A stretch of 21,261 nt of DNA. Source: a virus. A program made the position numbers and the translations under genes. The DNA lies in IMG/VR virus record IMGVR_UViG_3300047554_001229, positions 1 to 21,261 of that record. One strand, 5' to 3'. Each line of letters begins with the position of its first letter. The stretch's first letter is position 1. Positions 7,506 to 14,032 of the stretch are shown piece by piece. A model generated the notes under the pieces. It made no database searches. It saw only the letters and a program-made list of their open reading frames with translations, and had not been told where the DNA came from.

Positions 7506-7563
7506 GTTTAGATAGGCAATTTGATCAATTCCACATAGTCTTTCGCTCACAAAAAGAAGAGCG

Positions 7564-7941
7564 ATGACAACAAGATCCAACAACAATGAGCAACTCCTAC
7601 CGGCCACAGAAAACGCCCTGAAGGTCCGGTTTTGGGAGAAAGCCAATCTCCCTATCGAGCAAAGCGCGCTGGCACTGGATCTGTTCCTGGTGATCGCCTA
7701 CAACACCCTGCGCGGTCAACCCCTGACCCTCAAGTTGCTGTTTCACAGCATTGATTTCAGCGAAGCGGGCATCCGCAAGCATCTGCGGCGCATGCTCACC
7801 GAGGGCTGGTGTGTGCTCGAAGGCAGCGAGCGCGACAAGCGCCTTCGGCACGTGGTGGCCCAGCCCAAGATGCTGGACGCCCTGTCCGACTACATCGACG
7901 TGCTCAAGGACGCCTTCGGCACCCCTACCCTGGCCGACTGA
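7564..7941 (+). CDS. Small winged-helix-like protein, possible MarR-type regulator
   Basis: 125 aa. Residues about 25-100 look like a MarR-like winged helix: a long helix (SALALDLFLVIAYNTLR), a helix-turn-helix-like segment (TLKLLFHSIDFSEAGIRKHLRRMLTEGWC), then a wing (VLEGSERDKRLRHVVAQPK) and a C-terminal helix (LDALSDYIDVLKDAF). The SERDKR wing matches the usual D-x-R wing of MarR proteins in style. A good ribosome-binding site (AGAAGAG) precedes the ATG. The protein is shorter than a typical MarR regulator, and no ligand site can be named. It is divergent from a Crp/Fnr-like gene and is the last plus-strand gene before the prophage; its end is 35 bases from the convergent end of Rz. It may be host or prophage-carried. 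Confidence 0.75.
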   Translation: MTTRSNNNEQLLPATENALKVRFWEKANLPIEQSALALDLFLVIAYNTLRGQPLTLKLLFHSIDFSEAGIRKHLRRMLTEGWCVLEGSERDKRLRHVVAQPKMLDALSDYIDVLKDAFGTPTLAD

Positions 7942-7976
7942 ACCAAGCGCTTGGATCCAGTCTTTCCTGGCGCTGG

Positions 7977-8450
7977 CTACTTCGGCCAGGCCTGCTGCAG
8001 CATCAGCGCGTCGGCAGCGTGTCCATCAGCCTGGCCTGCCACTTCTCGATAAGCTGCCTGGCACTCGTCGAGTACGGCTGAGACGGTGCTGGCGTACTGA
8101 GTGCAGGCGCCGGGGGCATCAGCAAGGGCGCGCTCGCGTTGGGCGCCAAGGGTGGAACTGAACACCCGGCCAGCAGCATCGGCAGAGCGCTGAGCGCTTT
8201 GCGCCAGAGCTCGGCTTTGTTGGGCTTGGGATTGCGCATGGCTTAACTCCTTCATCCAGTTCATCTCTCGCGTGTGCATTGCCTGCACTTGTTGGTGGGC
8301 CCGCTGCTCGCACAGTGCACGCTCGCGCTCGGCGCGAATGCTCTGCTGGTGCACGTTGTAGCGGTACCCCAGCCAGATCCCCAGCAAGGCGGCCGCCAAT
8401 GGCAAGCCCACATGGCGCAACCAATTCCCGGCCCAGAACCAATCAATCAT
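7977..8450 (-). CDS. Rz-like i-spanin (inner-membrane lysis protein)
   Basis: 157 aa. It has an N-terminal signal-anchor segment at about residues 11-29 (LRHVGLPLAAALLGIWLGY), then a long charged, glutamine- and alanine-rich helical region (about 33-110) likely to form a periplasmic coiled coil. Two cysteines (116 and 130) lie in the C-terminal part. This is the architecture of Rz-type spanins, which join the outer-membrane Rz1 to fuse the two membranes in the last step of lysis. The ATG at 8450 is chosen over the longer reading from 8492, because it overlaps the endolysin stop by 8 bases and gives the normal short N-terminus before the membrane helix. Rz1 is nested inside it in another frame. 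Confidence 0.85.
   Translation of the reverse strand: MIDWFWAGNWLRHVGLPLAAALLGIWLGYRYNVHQQSIRAERERALCEQRAHQQVQAMHTREMNWMKELSHAQSQAQQSRALAQSAQRSADAAGRVFSSTLGAQRERALADAPGACTQYASTVSAVLDECQAAYREVAGQADGHAADALMLQQAWPK
8003..8239 (-). CDS. Rz1-like o-spanin lipoprotein, nested in Rz
   Basis: 78 aa, encoded entirely inside the Rz gene in a different frame on the same strand. It has a lipoprotein signal: charged N-terminus, hydrophobic stretch and lipobox Leu-Leu-Ala-Gly-Cys26 (LPMLLAGCSVPP). The mature 53 residues are rich in proline (11 by count), as expected for an Rz1 outer-membrane subunit that contacts Rz across the periplasm. A strong Shine-Dalgarno sequence, AAGGAG, lies about 8 bases before the ATG at 8239, supporting real translation. 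The combination of lipobox, proline content and nested position is diagnostic for Rz1 and argues against a chance ORF. Confidence 0.88.
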   Translation of the reverse strand: MRNPKPNKAELWRKALSALPMLLAGCSVPPLAPNASAPLLMPPAPALSTPAPSQPYSTSARQLIEKWQARLMDTLPTR

Positions 8451-8901
8451 CGAAGAGGTCCGCTTCCCGCCGGCGGCGAATGACCAGGCCATCCATCACG
8501 CGCCCGGCGCTGTAGACCCAGCGCTTGAACTCGGCGTTGGCGCCTTGGTAGTCGCCCAGGTTCAGGCGCTGCAGCAAGGTGGAACGCGCCAGGTTCAAGG
8601 GGCCCAGGTTGAAGGTGAAATCCACCAGGGCATTGAACTGGCCCTGGGTCAGGGGGACGGTGACCAAACGCTTGACGGCGCGCGAAGCGCTGGCAATGTC
8701 CTCCATCAACCACTCCTCGGCCTGGCGGTGACCGATCTCCAGGCCCTCATGCACTTCGGGCCCAGTGTGGCCGTAGCCGATGGTCCAGGGCGCGCCGTGG
8801 CTGCCCGGGTCGGGGTAAGCCTTCAGACGCAAGCCCTCGGACAGGCGCACCAGATCGATGCCCTGCAGGTCCACGCTGAGTTTGTCGTTGACCGATTTCA
8901 C
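8443..8901 (-). CDS. Phage endolysin, GH24 lysozyme
   Basis: 152 aa from the GTG at 8901. The catalytic triad of T4/R21-type lysozymes is visible: Glu22, eight residues, Asp31, then Thr40, in SEGLRLKAYPDP and WTIGYGHT. It cuts the beta-1,4 bond of peptidoglycan. No signal peptide or signal-arrest-release helix is seen, so release through a holin is expected, which fits the two small membrane proteins just upstream. The GTG start overlaps the previous stop as GTGA, typical of coupled phage genes. A longer reading from ATG 8961 would overlap the preceding gene by 64 bases and add residues unlike the family. It is followed by Rz with an 8-base overlap. Confidence 0.9.
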   Translation of the reverse strand: MKSVNDKLSVDLQGIDLVRLSEGLRLKAYPDPGSHGAPWTIGYGHTGPEVHEGLEIGHRQAEEWLMEDIASASRAVKRLVTVPLTQGQFNALVDFTFNLGPLNLARSTLLQRLNLGDYQGANAEFKRWVYSAGRVMDGLVIRRRREADLFDD

Positions 8902-9128
8902 GGTGCCTGCACCGGTTCGGTGTCCTTTTTCATGAGCAAGGCCGCGCCGTGCGTGGAGCACAGGATGCCGATGGCCTGAGCAAACTGCATCAGGTCCACC
9001 GCCCCGGTCTGCACCGCGTTCCAGGCCGCTCCCACGATGGTGGCCAGTGTGGTGATGAGCCAGGACCAGCGCGCCAGGTCATGCGTGCAGTTGTCCTTGC
9101 CCGTGACCATTTGCCGGATCAGGTTCAT
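8898..9128 (-). CDS. Small membrane protein, holin candidate
   Basis: 76 aa. There are two hydrophobic segments: about 21-38 (WSWLITTLATIVGAAWNAV) and a weaker one at about 46-66 (LMQFAQAIGILCSTHGAALL). The N-terminus is charged and the tail hydrophilic. It starts at ATG 9128, overlapping the previous stop as ATGA, and ends overlapping the endolysin GTG. A two-segment protein next to an endolysin is a standard holin setting, but no holin family can be named from sequence. It could equally be the antiholin partner of the neighbouring 103-aa protein. Confidence 0.65.
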   Translation of the reverse strand: MNLIRQMVTGKDNCTHDLARWSWLITTLATIVGAAWNAVQTGAVDLMQFAQAIGILCSTHGAALLMKKDTEPVQAP

Positions 9129-9436
9129 AGCGGCTTGCCCCCGTGACCTGCGCCGTAGATGGCCGCCCAGATCGCGGCCAGGGCCCCGGCAATCGTGGCC
9201 ACCCACTTGGCCACCGTGCCCAGCACGCCAATGACGCGAAGCCCCGTCTTGGCCAGATCAAAGGCGTCCTTCATTTCCCGCGTGATGGCCATGTTTTCGG
9301 CAATCACCGTGGCCGTGGCCAGGCTCGCCTTCTGGTTCTCCAGGATCATCTGCTCGATGGCATCCATGCGCTCGATGCCCTTGGCAAAGCGCTCATTGAC
9401 CAAAGCCTGGAACGCTCGGAACTCTTCTGGATTCAT
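9125..9436 (-). CDS. Small phage membrane protein with coiled N-terminus, holin or antiholin candidate
   Basis: 103 aa. Residues 1-60 are hydrophilic and helical (coiled-coil-like: ALVNERFAKGIERMDAIEQ). Residues about 66-95 are a long hydrophobic segment (RVIGVLGTVAKWVATIAG onward) ending in GHGGKPL. A very strong ribosome-binding site, AGGAGG, precedes the ATG. It is the first gene of the lysis block (two membrane proteins, endolysin, Rz/Rz1) and is separated from the tail genes by the only sizeable gap in the prophage part. Its function is inferred from position. Confidence 0.65.
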   Translation of the reverse strand: MNPEEFRAFQALVNERFAKGIERMDAIEQMILENQKASLATATVIAENMAITREMKDAFDLAKTGLRVIGVLGTVAKWVATIAGALAAIWAAIYGAGHGGKPL

Positions 9437-9466
9437 GGCACGCCTCCTAGGGATGGATCGATTTTA

Positions 9467-9490
9467 GCTATCATTTTGATAGCCTATCAA
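9467..9490. repeat. Three-arm inverted repeat between tail and lysis genes
   Basis: Arm A GCTATCA (9467-9473), arm B TGATAGC (9477-9483) and arm C CTATCAA (9484-9490). Arm B pairs perfectly with A over 7 bases; its shifted version TTGATAG (9476-9482) pairs perfectly with C. The two hairpins exclude each other. GCTATCA-type palindromes are, from memory, very common between genes in Comamonadaceae, so it may be a dispersed repeat unit rather than a regulator. Confidence 0.65.
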
Positions 9491-9491
9491 G

Positions 9492-11783
9492 TCAAAACTG
9501 GGTGACCAGCAAATTCAGGGTGACATCCGACAGCGTGGGATCCTGGGGAATGGCTGCGGTCACGGAGAACACATCACCCACCTCGAAGGTGGTGGCGGTG
9601 GTGCTGAAACTGGTGCTGCCGTTGCTCTGGATCACCAACTGACCGATGGACGTGCCGTTTTTGGCCAGGGTCCAACTGGTGGAAGTGGCCGTTGGCAGGG
9701 TGCCCACCAGCACCTTGCTGCCCGCAAAGTTCGCCAACGCCTGGCAGCGCGCGTTGATCACGGCGCTGACCACTTTGGCCCCGGCTGCCGGTTTGCCCCC
9801 GATGAAGTACGACAGGTAGGTGCTTTGCTGTGAGCCCAGGCCGGTGAGCACGTAGGTGCTGGCAGACACCTGATCAAGCGTCTGCTCGGACTGGCCGTAG
9901 ATGTTGAAACTGGTGAGCTTGATGAAGAACTGCTGGCCGATGTAGGCACTGCTGGGCAGGGTGTACTTGAGACAAACGTTGTTGAGCAGCGCAAAGTTGG
10001 CCCCTTGGTCGTGGGCACTGGTGGTGCTGCCGAACTGGCCGCGGTACAGCCCCGTGAGGTCATACACCCCAGCGGCCACCAGCGTGGCGGTGGTGTAACT
10101 CAGGTATTCGCCGCCCACGTAGCACAGCGAGCGTCCCGCCTGGGCGTCGATGGCCGAGACCGACATCAACTGAGCGTCCTCTTGCACGTTCACGCGCAGC
10201 GTGTTGACGTTGTCCGGGTTGGTGCCGCTGTAGGCCGGCAGAGCACTGGCGGTGGCGCCATAGACACAGCCCAGCGGGATGCGCCCGATCGTCTGGTAGC
10301 TGTTGCCGTCCAGCGAAATCCAGACCCTCGCCCCGCCCCAGGTGCTGGCATTGCCATTGGAGAAAAACCAGACCTGGGGTGCGGCCCCGTTGAGCAAGGT
10401 GACGTTGGGCTCGAAGATCAGGGGCGCATCGGACATGCCCGGCGCCACGAAGCTGTTGCCGGTGTAGCCCTGGTTGGTCTGGCTGGGGTACTCGGGCGCC
10501 CACTGGGCGCCCTCCATGAACTCCTCGGCCGTGACCTGCAGCGTGCCATCGTCGTTTTCCACGATCTCCATGATGCGTACCGGGTACTGCAGCAGCCCCA
10601 GGTCCGCCTGCGTGAGGGAGACGATGTCCATCGGTTCGAGCAACACGTACTCCCAGGACAGGCTGAACTGGAAGGTGTTGCGCACGTAGTGCAGGCGGTT
10701 TTTCATCAATTCCACACAGCGCATGCCCGCACTGGGGTTGGATATGAAGGGGGCGGTGCGCAAATCGGCCGAACGCAGCCCCAGGTCCTCGATGCTGGCC
10801 TGGTCCTTGGACTCCACCACTGCGGCGTTGAAGTTGTTGTCCTTGTCCACCACCTGCAGCCGGATGTGGTTGTAGCAGTCGTAGGGGTCGCGGCGGCTGA
10901 TCTCGACGGGCTCGGCACTGCCCCCAGTCAGGAAGTCTTCGTCGGTAAGGTGGTAACGGATGGTGTTTTGCGGGGTGTAGGTCACCCCGTTTTGCACCAG
11001 CAGCTGATCGCCGAAGGGAACGAACTTGAGGACATCGCCAGACCACACCGCGGCGGTGTTGGTCACCTCCAGCCAGTCGGCGATCCACTCGCGCGCCGCC
11101 CTCGCCCGCGCCAGCGTGTCGGAAAACCCGATGCCGTTGGCGCCGCAGTAGTTGGCGTAGCAGTTGGGCAGCACGAACAGGGAGTCGTGGTCCAGCATCG
11201 GGAAGTTCGCCCCGTACTGGGTGTTGGTGCAAAAGTCCCAGATCACCTGCGCTGGGCCCGCATCGTCTGGCCCGACGGCGGCTGTGCCCCCCAAGTGCCC
11301 GAGCACCTCGAACCACAACTGCGGGGTGTAGTTGGAAGTGCCCAGGTCAAAGGCGCTGTGGCACAGGTAGGCGATCTGGCTGTAGGAGAGCGCTGCCTCG
11401 GGGTACTCGGTGGCGGTGAAGCCCCAGGGGGCCTGACCGGTATCGCCCTCGTACAGCAACAGGCCCAAATCGGCGTAACTGGTGATGCCCTGGTTCTTCC
11501 AGACCTTCTGGCCAAGGCCCAGCACCCCCTCGCCCAGACCAAAAATGATTCCGGTGGTGTAGGTGTAACTCACGGAAGTGACCGAGCCACCGCCCTTGCC
11601 GCCCACCGAGCTTTCATGGCGGATGGCCTTGAAGTTGTCGTACCAGAGCAGGTTGGCCGCGGTCTTCACACGTCCATAAATGATGGGGATTGGCAACCCC
11701 TGGGTGGCCGACTGGATCTGCAGCGTGCCGTACCGTGTGGGCTCAGGGGGCTGCGATCCCCCACCAAAGAGCAAGCCGCTCAT
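9492..11783 (-). CDS. Large phage tail-tip protein (host-specificity / J-like, Phage-tail_3 type)
   Basis: 763 aa. The N-terminal part (MSGLLFGGG, then LQIQSATQGLPIPIIYGRVKTAANLLWY) and the middle domain (RAAREWIADWLEVTNTAAVWSG, followed by VLKFVPFGDQ) are typical of the Phage-tail_3 domain in tail-tip proteins of gene transfer agents and related siphoviruses. The C-terminal third is beta-rich and may contact the host or the hub. It should form the central fibre or baseplate core at the tail end, and is shorter than most lambda J proteins. It overlaps the NlpC gene as ATGA and is the last tail gene before the lysis block. The exact fold boundaries are inferred. Confidence 0.85.
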   Translation of the reverse strand: MSGLLFGGGSQPPEPTRYGTLQIQSATQGLPIPIIYGRVKTAANLLWYDNFKAIRHESSVGGKGGGSVTSVSYTYTTGIIFGLGEGVLGLGQKVWKNQGITSYADLGLLLYEGDTGQAPWGFTATEYPEAALSYSQIAYLCHSAFDLGTSNYTPQLWFEVLGHLGGTAAVGPDDAGPAQVIWDFCTNTQYGANFPMLDHDSLFVLPNCYANYCGANGIGFSDTLARARAAREWIADWLEVTNTAAVWSGDVLKFVPFGDQLLVQNGVTYTPQNTIRYHLTDEDFLTGGSAEPVEISRRDPYDCYNHIRLQVVDKDNNFNAAVVESKDQASIEDLGLRSADLRTAPFISNPSAGMRCVELMKNRLHYVRNTFQFSLSWEYVLLEPMDIVSLTQADLGLLQYPVRIMEIVENDDGTLQVTAEEFMEGAQWAPEYPSQTNQGYTGNSFVAPGMSDAPLIFEPNVTLLNGAAPQVWFFSNGNASTWGGARVWISLDGNSYQTIGRIPLGCVYGATASALPAYSGTNPDNVNTLRVNVQEDAQLMSVSAIDAQAGRSLCYVGGEYLSYTTATLVAAGVYDLTGLYRGQFGSTTSAHDQGANFALLNNVCLKYTLPSSAYIGQQFFIKLTSFNIYGQSEQTLDQVSASTYVLTGLGSQQSTYLSYFIGGKPAAGAKVVSAVINARCQALANFAGSKVLVGTLPTATSTSWTLAKNGTSIGQLVIQSNGSTSFSTTATTFEVGDVFSVTAAIPQDPTLSDVTLNLLVTQF

Positions 11784-12229
11784 GCAACACCCCCCTGCCA
11801 GGCCGTGAAGTACTTCTTCTCACGATGGACAAACGGCTCCTTGTGCAGATCGGCGTAGGTCACCACCTTGTCCACCGCGTAGGCGTGGATCACCCGCGGG
11901 TAATCGATCACGATGGCCGAATGGCTGTAGGTGCGCCCGAATTTGGTCAGCACCAGATCGCCGGGAAGGACCTCTTCCTTCGAAATCTCGCGCACATAGG
12001 GCATCACGGTCTCCAGGTACCGCTCGCTGTCCCGATGCAAGTGCCAGTCCTGCGGATAGGGACGTGGATCCAGACTGGCGTCGGTGACCCCCACCACGGC
12101 ATACACCCGCACCAGGATCATGGCGCAGTCCACCCCCACCCCTTTGACATCGCCGTGGTGGTGGTACGGCGTGCGCAGCCAGCTTCTGGCTTCTCGCACG
12201 ATGGCGTCTCTGAAGTCTTGCTCGGTCAT
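11780..12229 (-). CDS. NlpC/P60 family tail peptidase (lambda K-like, GTA g14-like)
   Basis: 149 aa. The cysteine-peptidase residues are visible: Cys35 in GVDCAMILVRVYA, His103 in YSHSAIVID and His115 in RVIHAY. NlpC/P60 proteins cut peptide links in peptidoglycan; in phage tails they help the tail tip pass the cell wall. The protein is a single NlpC domain without the JAMM domain of lambda K. Its ATG directly follows the previous stop codon (TAA then ATG), and its end overlaps the tip-protein start as ATGA. Its place between the hub protein and the large tip protein is the same as in the Rhodobacter gene transfer agent. Confidence 0.9.
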   Translation of the reverse strand: MTEQDFRDAIVREARSWLRTPYHHHGDVKGVGVDCAMILVRVYAVVGVTDASLDPRPYPQDWHLHRDSERYLETVMPYVREISKEEVLPGDLVLTKFGRTYSHSAIVIDYPRVIHAYAVDKVVTYADLHKEPFVHREKKYFTAWQGGVA

Positions 12230-13081
12230 TTACAACCCCAATTCGCTGGACGGGATGAATGGCATGGAGGTGTTGCGACTGGTGTTGCCAAAGCGGTTCT
12301 GGCAGGTCTGCAGGGTCTTGTCGCAGCCCCAACTGGCGGCAAAGGTGTCCCCGACCTGCGGCGCGTGCGGCAGCGGGTAGGACAGCACAAAGCTCAGGCC
12401 AGTGCTGTTTTTGATGGTGCGGCGCTGGCCCGCATTGGCCCCGCTCGTGAACAGGATCGTGCCCTGCCAGTAGTTGCCCGAAGTGGCACTGGCCCAATAG
12501 ACCAAGGAGGGTGTGGAGACGGCGTCCACCACCCCGTCCTGGGTGAAGCTGGACTTGGTCAGGCCACAGTTGGTGTCGTAGAGGGTGTGCACACAGGCGC
12601 TTTGCCACTGGCGCCGGGGCATCTGCAGGTCCAGCAGTGCCATGTTGGATTTGACCGAGATCTCGGCCTGCAGTCGGGTGATGGCGCGGATGGAGGAGAC
12701 ATAACCCGTGAACAGGGTCACCTCCCCCACCACCTCGCCCCATACTTCCATGTAGGCGCGGGCGCGCCGGATCTTGGCGCCATCGAGCGATCCGCTGCGC
12801 ACAGCGTCCAGGAACGACAGGCCATCGAGCAGATGGGTTCGCTGCGCGGCAATCACCACCGTCTGCTCGTCCGCGTCCATGCCCGCCGTGATGCGGTAGC
12901 GCAGGCCGGAGATCTGTACGCCATAAGGGTTGTAGGTGATGCCCTGCGAGGTCACCACCCGGTCCGCCGTGGTCAGATGAAGCACATTGGTGCTCAGTTG
13001 CGTGATCGTGAACAGGTCTGCGCATATGAACTGGCGTTTGCTTTGCAGCAACTCCTGCAGGGCGGGACTGGCAGTTTTCAT
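12230..13081 (-). CDS. Tail-tip hub protein, BR0599/DUF2163-like, four conserved-looking cysteines
   Basis: 283 aa from ATG 13081, which overlaps the preceding stop as ATGA. The N-terminal half resembles DUF2163 (ICADLFTIT, LHLTTADR, ITYNPYG), and the C-terminal half resembles the phage BR0599 domain (GCDKTLQTCQNRFGN and a FIPSSE end). Cys163, Cys172, Cys253 and Cys260 lie in two pairs, CVHTLYDTNC and CDKTLQTC. Four cysteines in the corresponding hub protein of lambda (gpL) bind an iron-sulfur cluster, so a similar cluster is likely here, but this is inference. It should form the hub ring between distal tail protein and tip protein. The ORF can be read from 13120, but that start lies well inside the upstream gene. 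Confidence 0.85.
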   Translation of the reverse strand: MKTASPALQELLQSKRQFICADLFTITQLSTNVLHLTTADRVVTSQGITYNPYGVQISGLRYRITAGMDADEQTVVIAAQRTHLLDGLSFLDAVRSGSLDGAKIRRARAYMEVWGEVVGEVTLFTGYVSSIRAITRLQAEISVKSNMALLDLQMPRRQWQSACVHTLYDTNCGLTKSSFTQDGVVDAVSTPSLVYWASATSGNYWQGTILFTSGANAGQRRTIKNSTGLSFVLSYPLPHAPQVGDTFAASWGCDKTLQTCQNRFGNTSRNTSMPFIPSSELGL

Positions 13082-14025
13082 GGCTTGACGGACTGGATGG
13101 AGAGTTTCTGCAACTGCCACAGATCGAACATGAAGTTGTCGTAGTCCTGGCTGTCCTCGGCAAAACGCACCCGGTAGTACCAGGTGAAATCGATCCAGAC
13201 GCTGGTGCCCACCGCAGGCGGCGCCGCAAAGACGATCTGGTTGGGGCTCACGAACGTCCAGCCCGTGGTCTGGGGCTGGGCCAGCGTGGCGCCTGGCGCC
13301 TGAAACCGGATGGCCAGCGAACTGCTGTCCACATAGCCACAGGGCTCGGTGAAGCCGCCATAGGTCTTGCTCAATGTGAATTTGGTGGTGGCCCCGTCCC
13401 CCACCGCCAGCAGATGGTCCTGCATGAGGTTTTCTTCACTGGGGTCGCGGTACAGGAAGGTGTCAAAGCTCCCCGCGCGCGCCAGAAAGAAGCCCATGAG
13501 TTGCTGCAACTCGGTGTGGGCATCGGCGCGCAGGAACTCGTACTTCATCTCCCACTCCCAGATCGGGTAGGCGTAGTTGGAGATGCGCACCTCGCGTCCG
13601 GAGACGTGGCTGGCGATGGCGGTGTTGAATTTGGGTCGTTTTTTGACGTGCCAGGCCAGGCCGGGCAGCGTCGGCAAGAGGTGATCGCTCACGGGTTGCA
13701 ACTCCTGGGTCAAGGGGGAAGGTTCATCCAGGCCGTACATGACCTGCAGCACCAATTGGCGGGCCAGCGCCGCAGACGGTGCCTCCAGCAGCCAAGCCGA
13801 TGCCAGCAGTTGGACGGCGGCGTTGGCAGGCCGCGTCACCAGCGCCTCACTCACCACCTGCGCGCTCTGGTGAGCGCTGACGACGGCCGGTTCGTAGAGC
13901 ACGCTCAGGCACGACTGGCCGCTGCGGATGCCGCCCGACTCCACCAACAGCAGCGCGCTCACGCGCGATGCGCAGGCATGGCCGGCACCGTCCAGCAGGG
14001 CTTGCAGGTTGACCTGGGAGTACAT
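13078..14025 (-). CDS. DUF2460 (TIGR02217-like) distal tail protein with an N-terminal repeat extension
   Basis: 315 aa. Residues about 128-315 match the DUF2460 pattern seen in GTA g12: PKFNTAIASHVSGREVRISN, then a Trp-rich stretch (WEWEMKYEF), then FFLARAGSFDTFLYRDP and a C-terminal VRFAEDSQDYDNF. This domain should form the distal tail ring below the tape measure. Residues 1 to about 125 are extra compared with the usual roughly 200-aa protein, and seem built of about five degenerate 16-17-residue units (near 19, 35, 52, 68 and 84). A GAGG ribosome site precedes the ATG at 14025. It lies 7 bases after the lectin-like gene and overlaps the hub gene as ATGA. Confidence 0.82.
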   Translation of the reverse strand: MYSQVNLQALLDGAGHACASRVSALLLVESGGIRSGQSCLSVLYEPAVVSAHQSAQVVSEALVTRPANAAVQLLASAWLLEAPSAALARQLVLQVMYGLDEPSPLTQELQPVSDHLLPTLPGLAWHVKKRPKFNTAIASHVSGREVRISNYAYPIWEWEMKYEFLRADAHTELQQLMGFFLARAGSFDTFLYRDPSEENLMQDHLLAVGDGATTKFTLSKTYGGFTEPCGYVDSSSLAIRFQAPGATLAQPQTTGWTFVSPNQIVFAAPPAVGTSVWIDFTWYYRVRFAEDSQDYDNFMFDLWQLQKLSIQSVKP

Positions 14026-14032
14026 GCGGGCC

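Noticed and set aside
7943-7954. The palindrome CCAAGCGCTTGG as a terminator or attachment core
   Set aside because: Only 12 bases, no loop beyond four bases, no T-run, and no second copy found in the window.
10005-11858. A 617-codon plus-strand frame opposite the tail-tip protein
   Set aside because: Antisense shadow of the tip gene: low-complexity valine/glycine/histidine-rich translation, no family likeness.
11690-13144. A 484-codon plus-strand frame opposite the NlpC and hub genes
   Set aside because: It crosses two real genes on the other strand and has an antisense-type composition.
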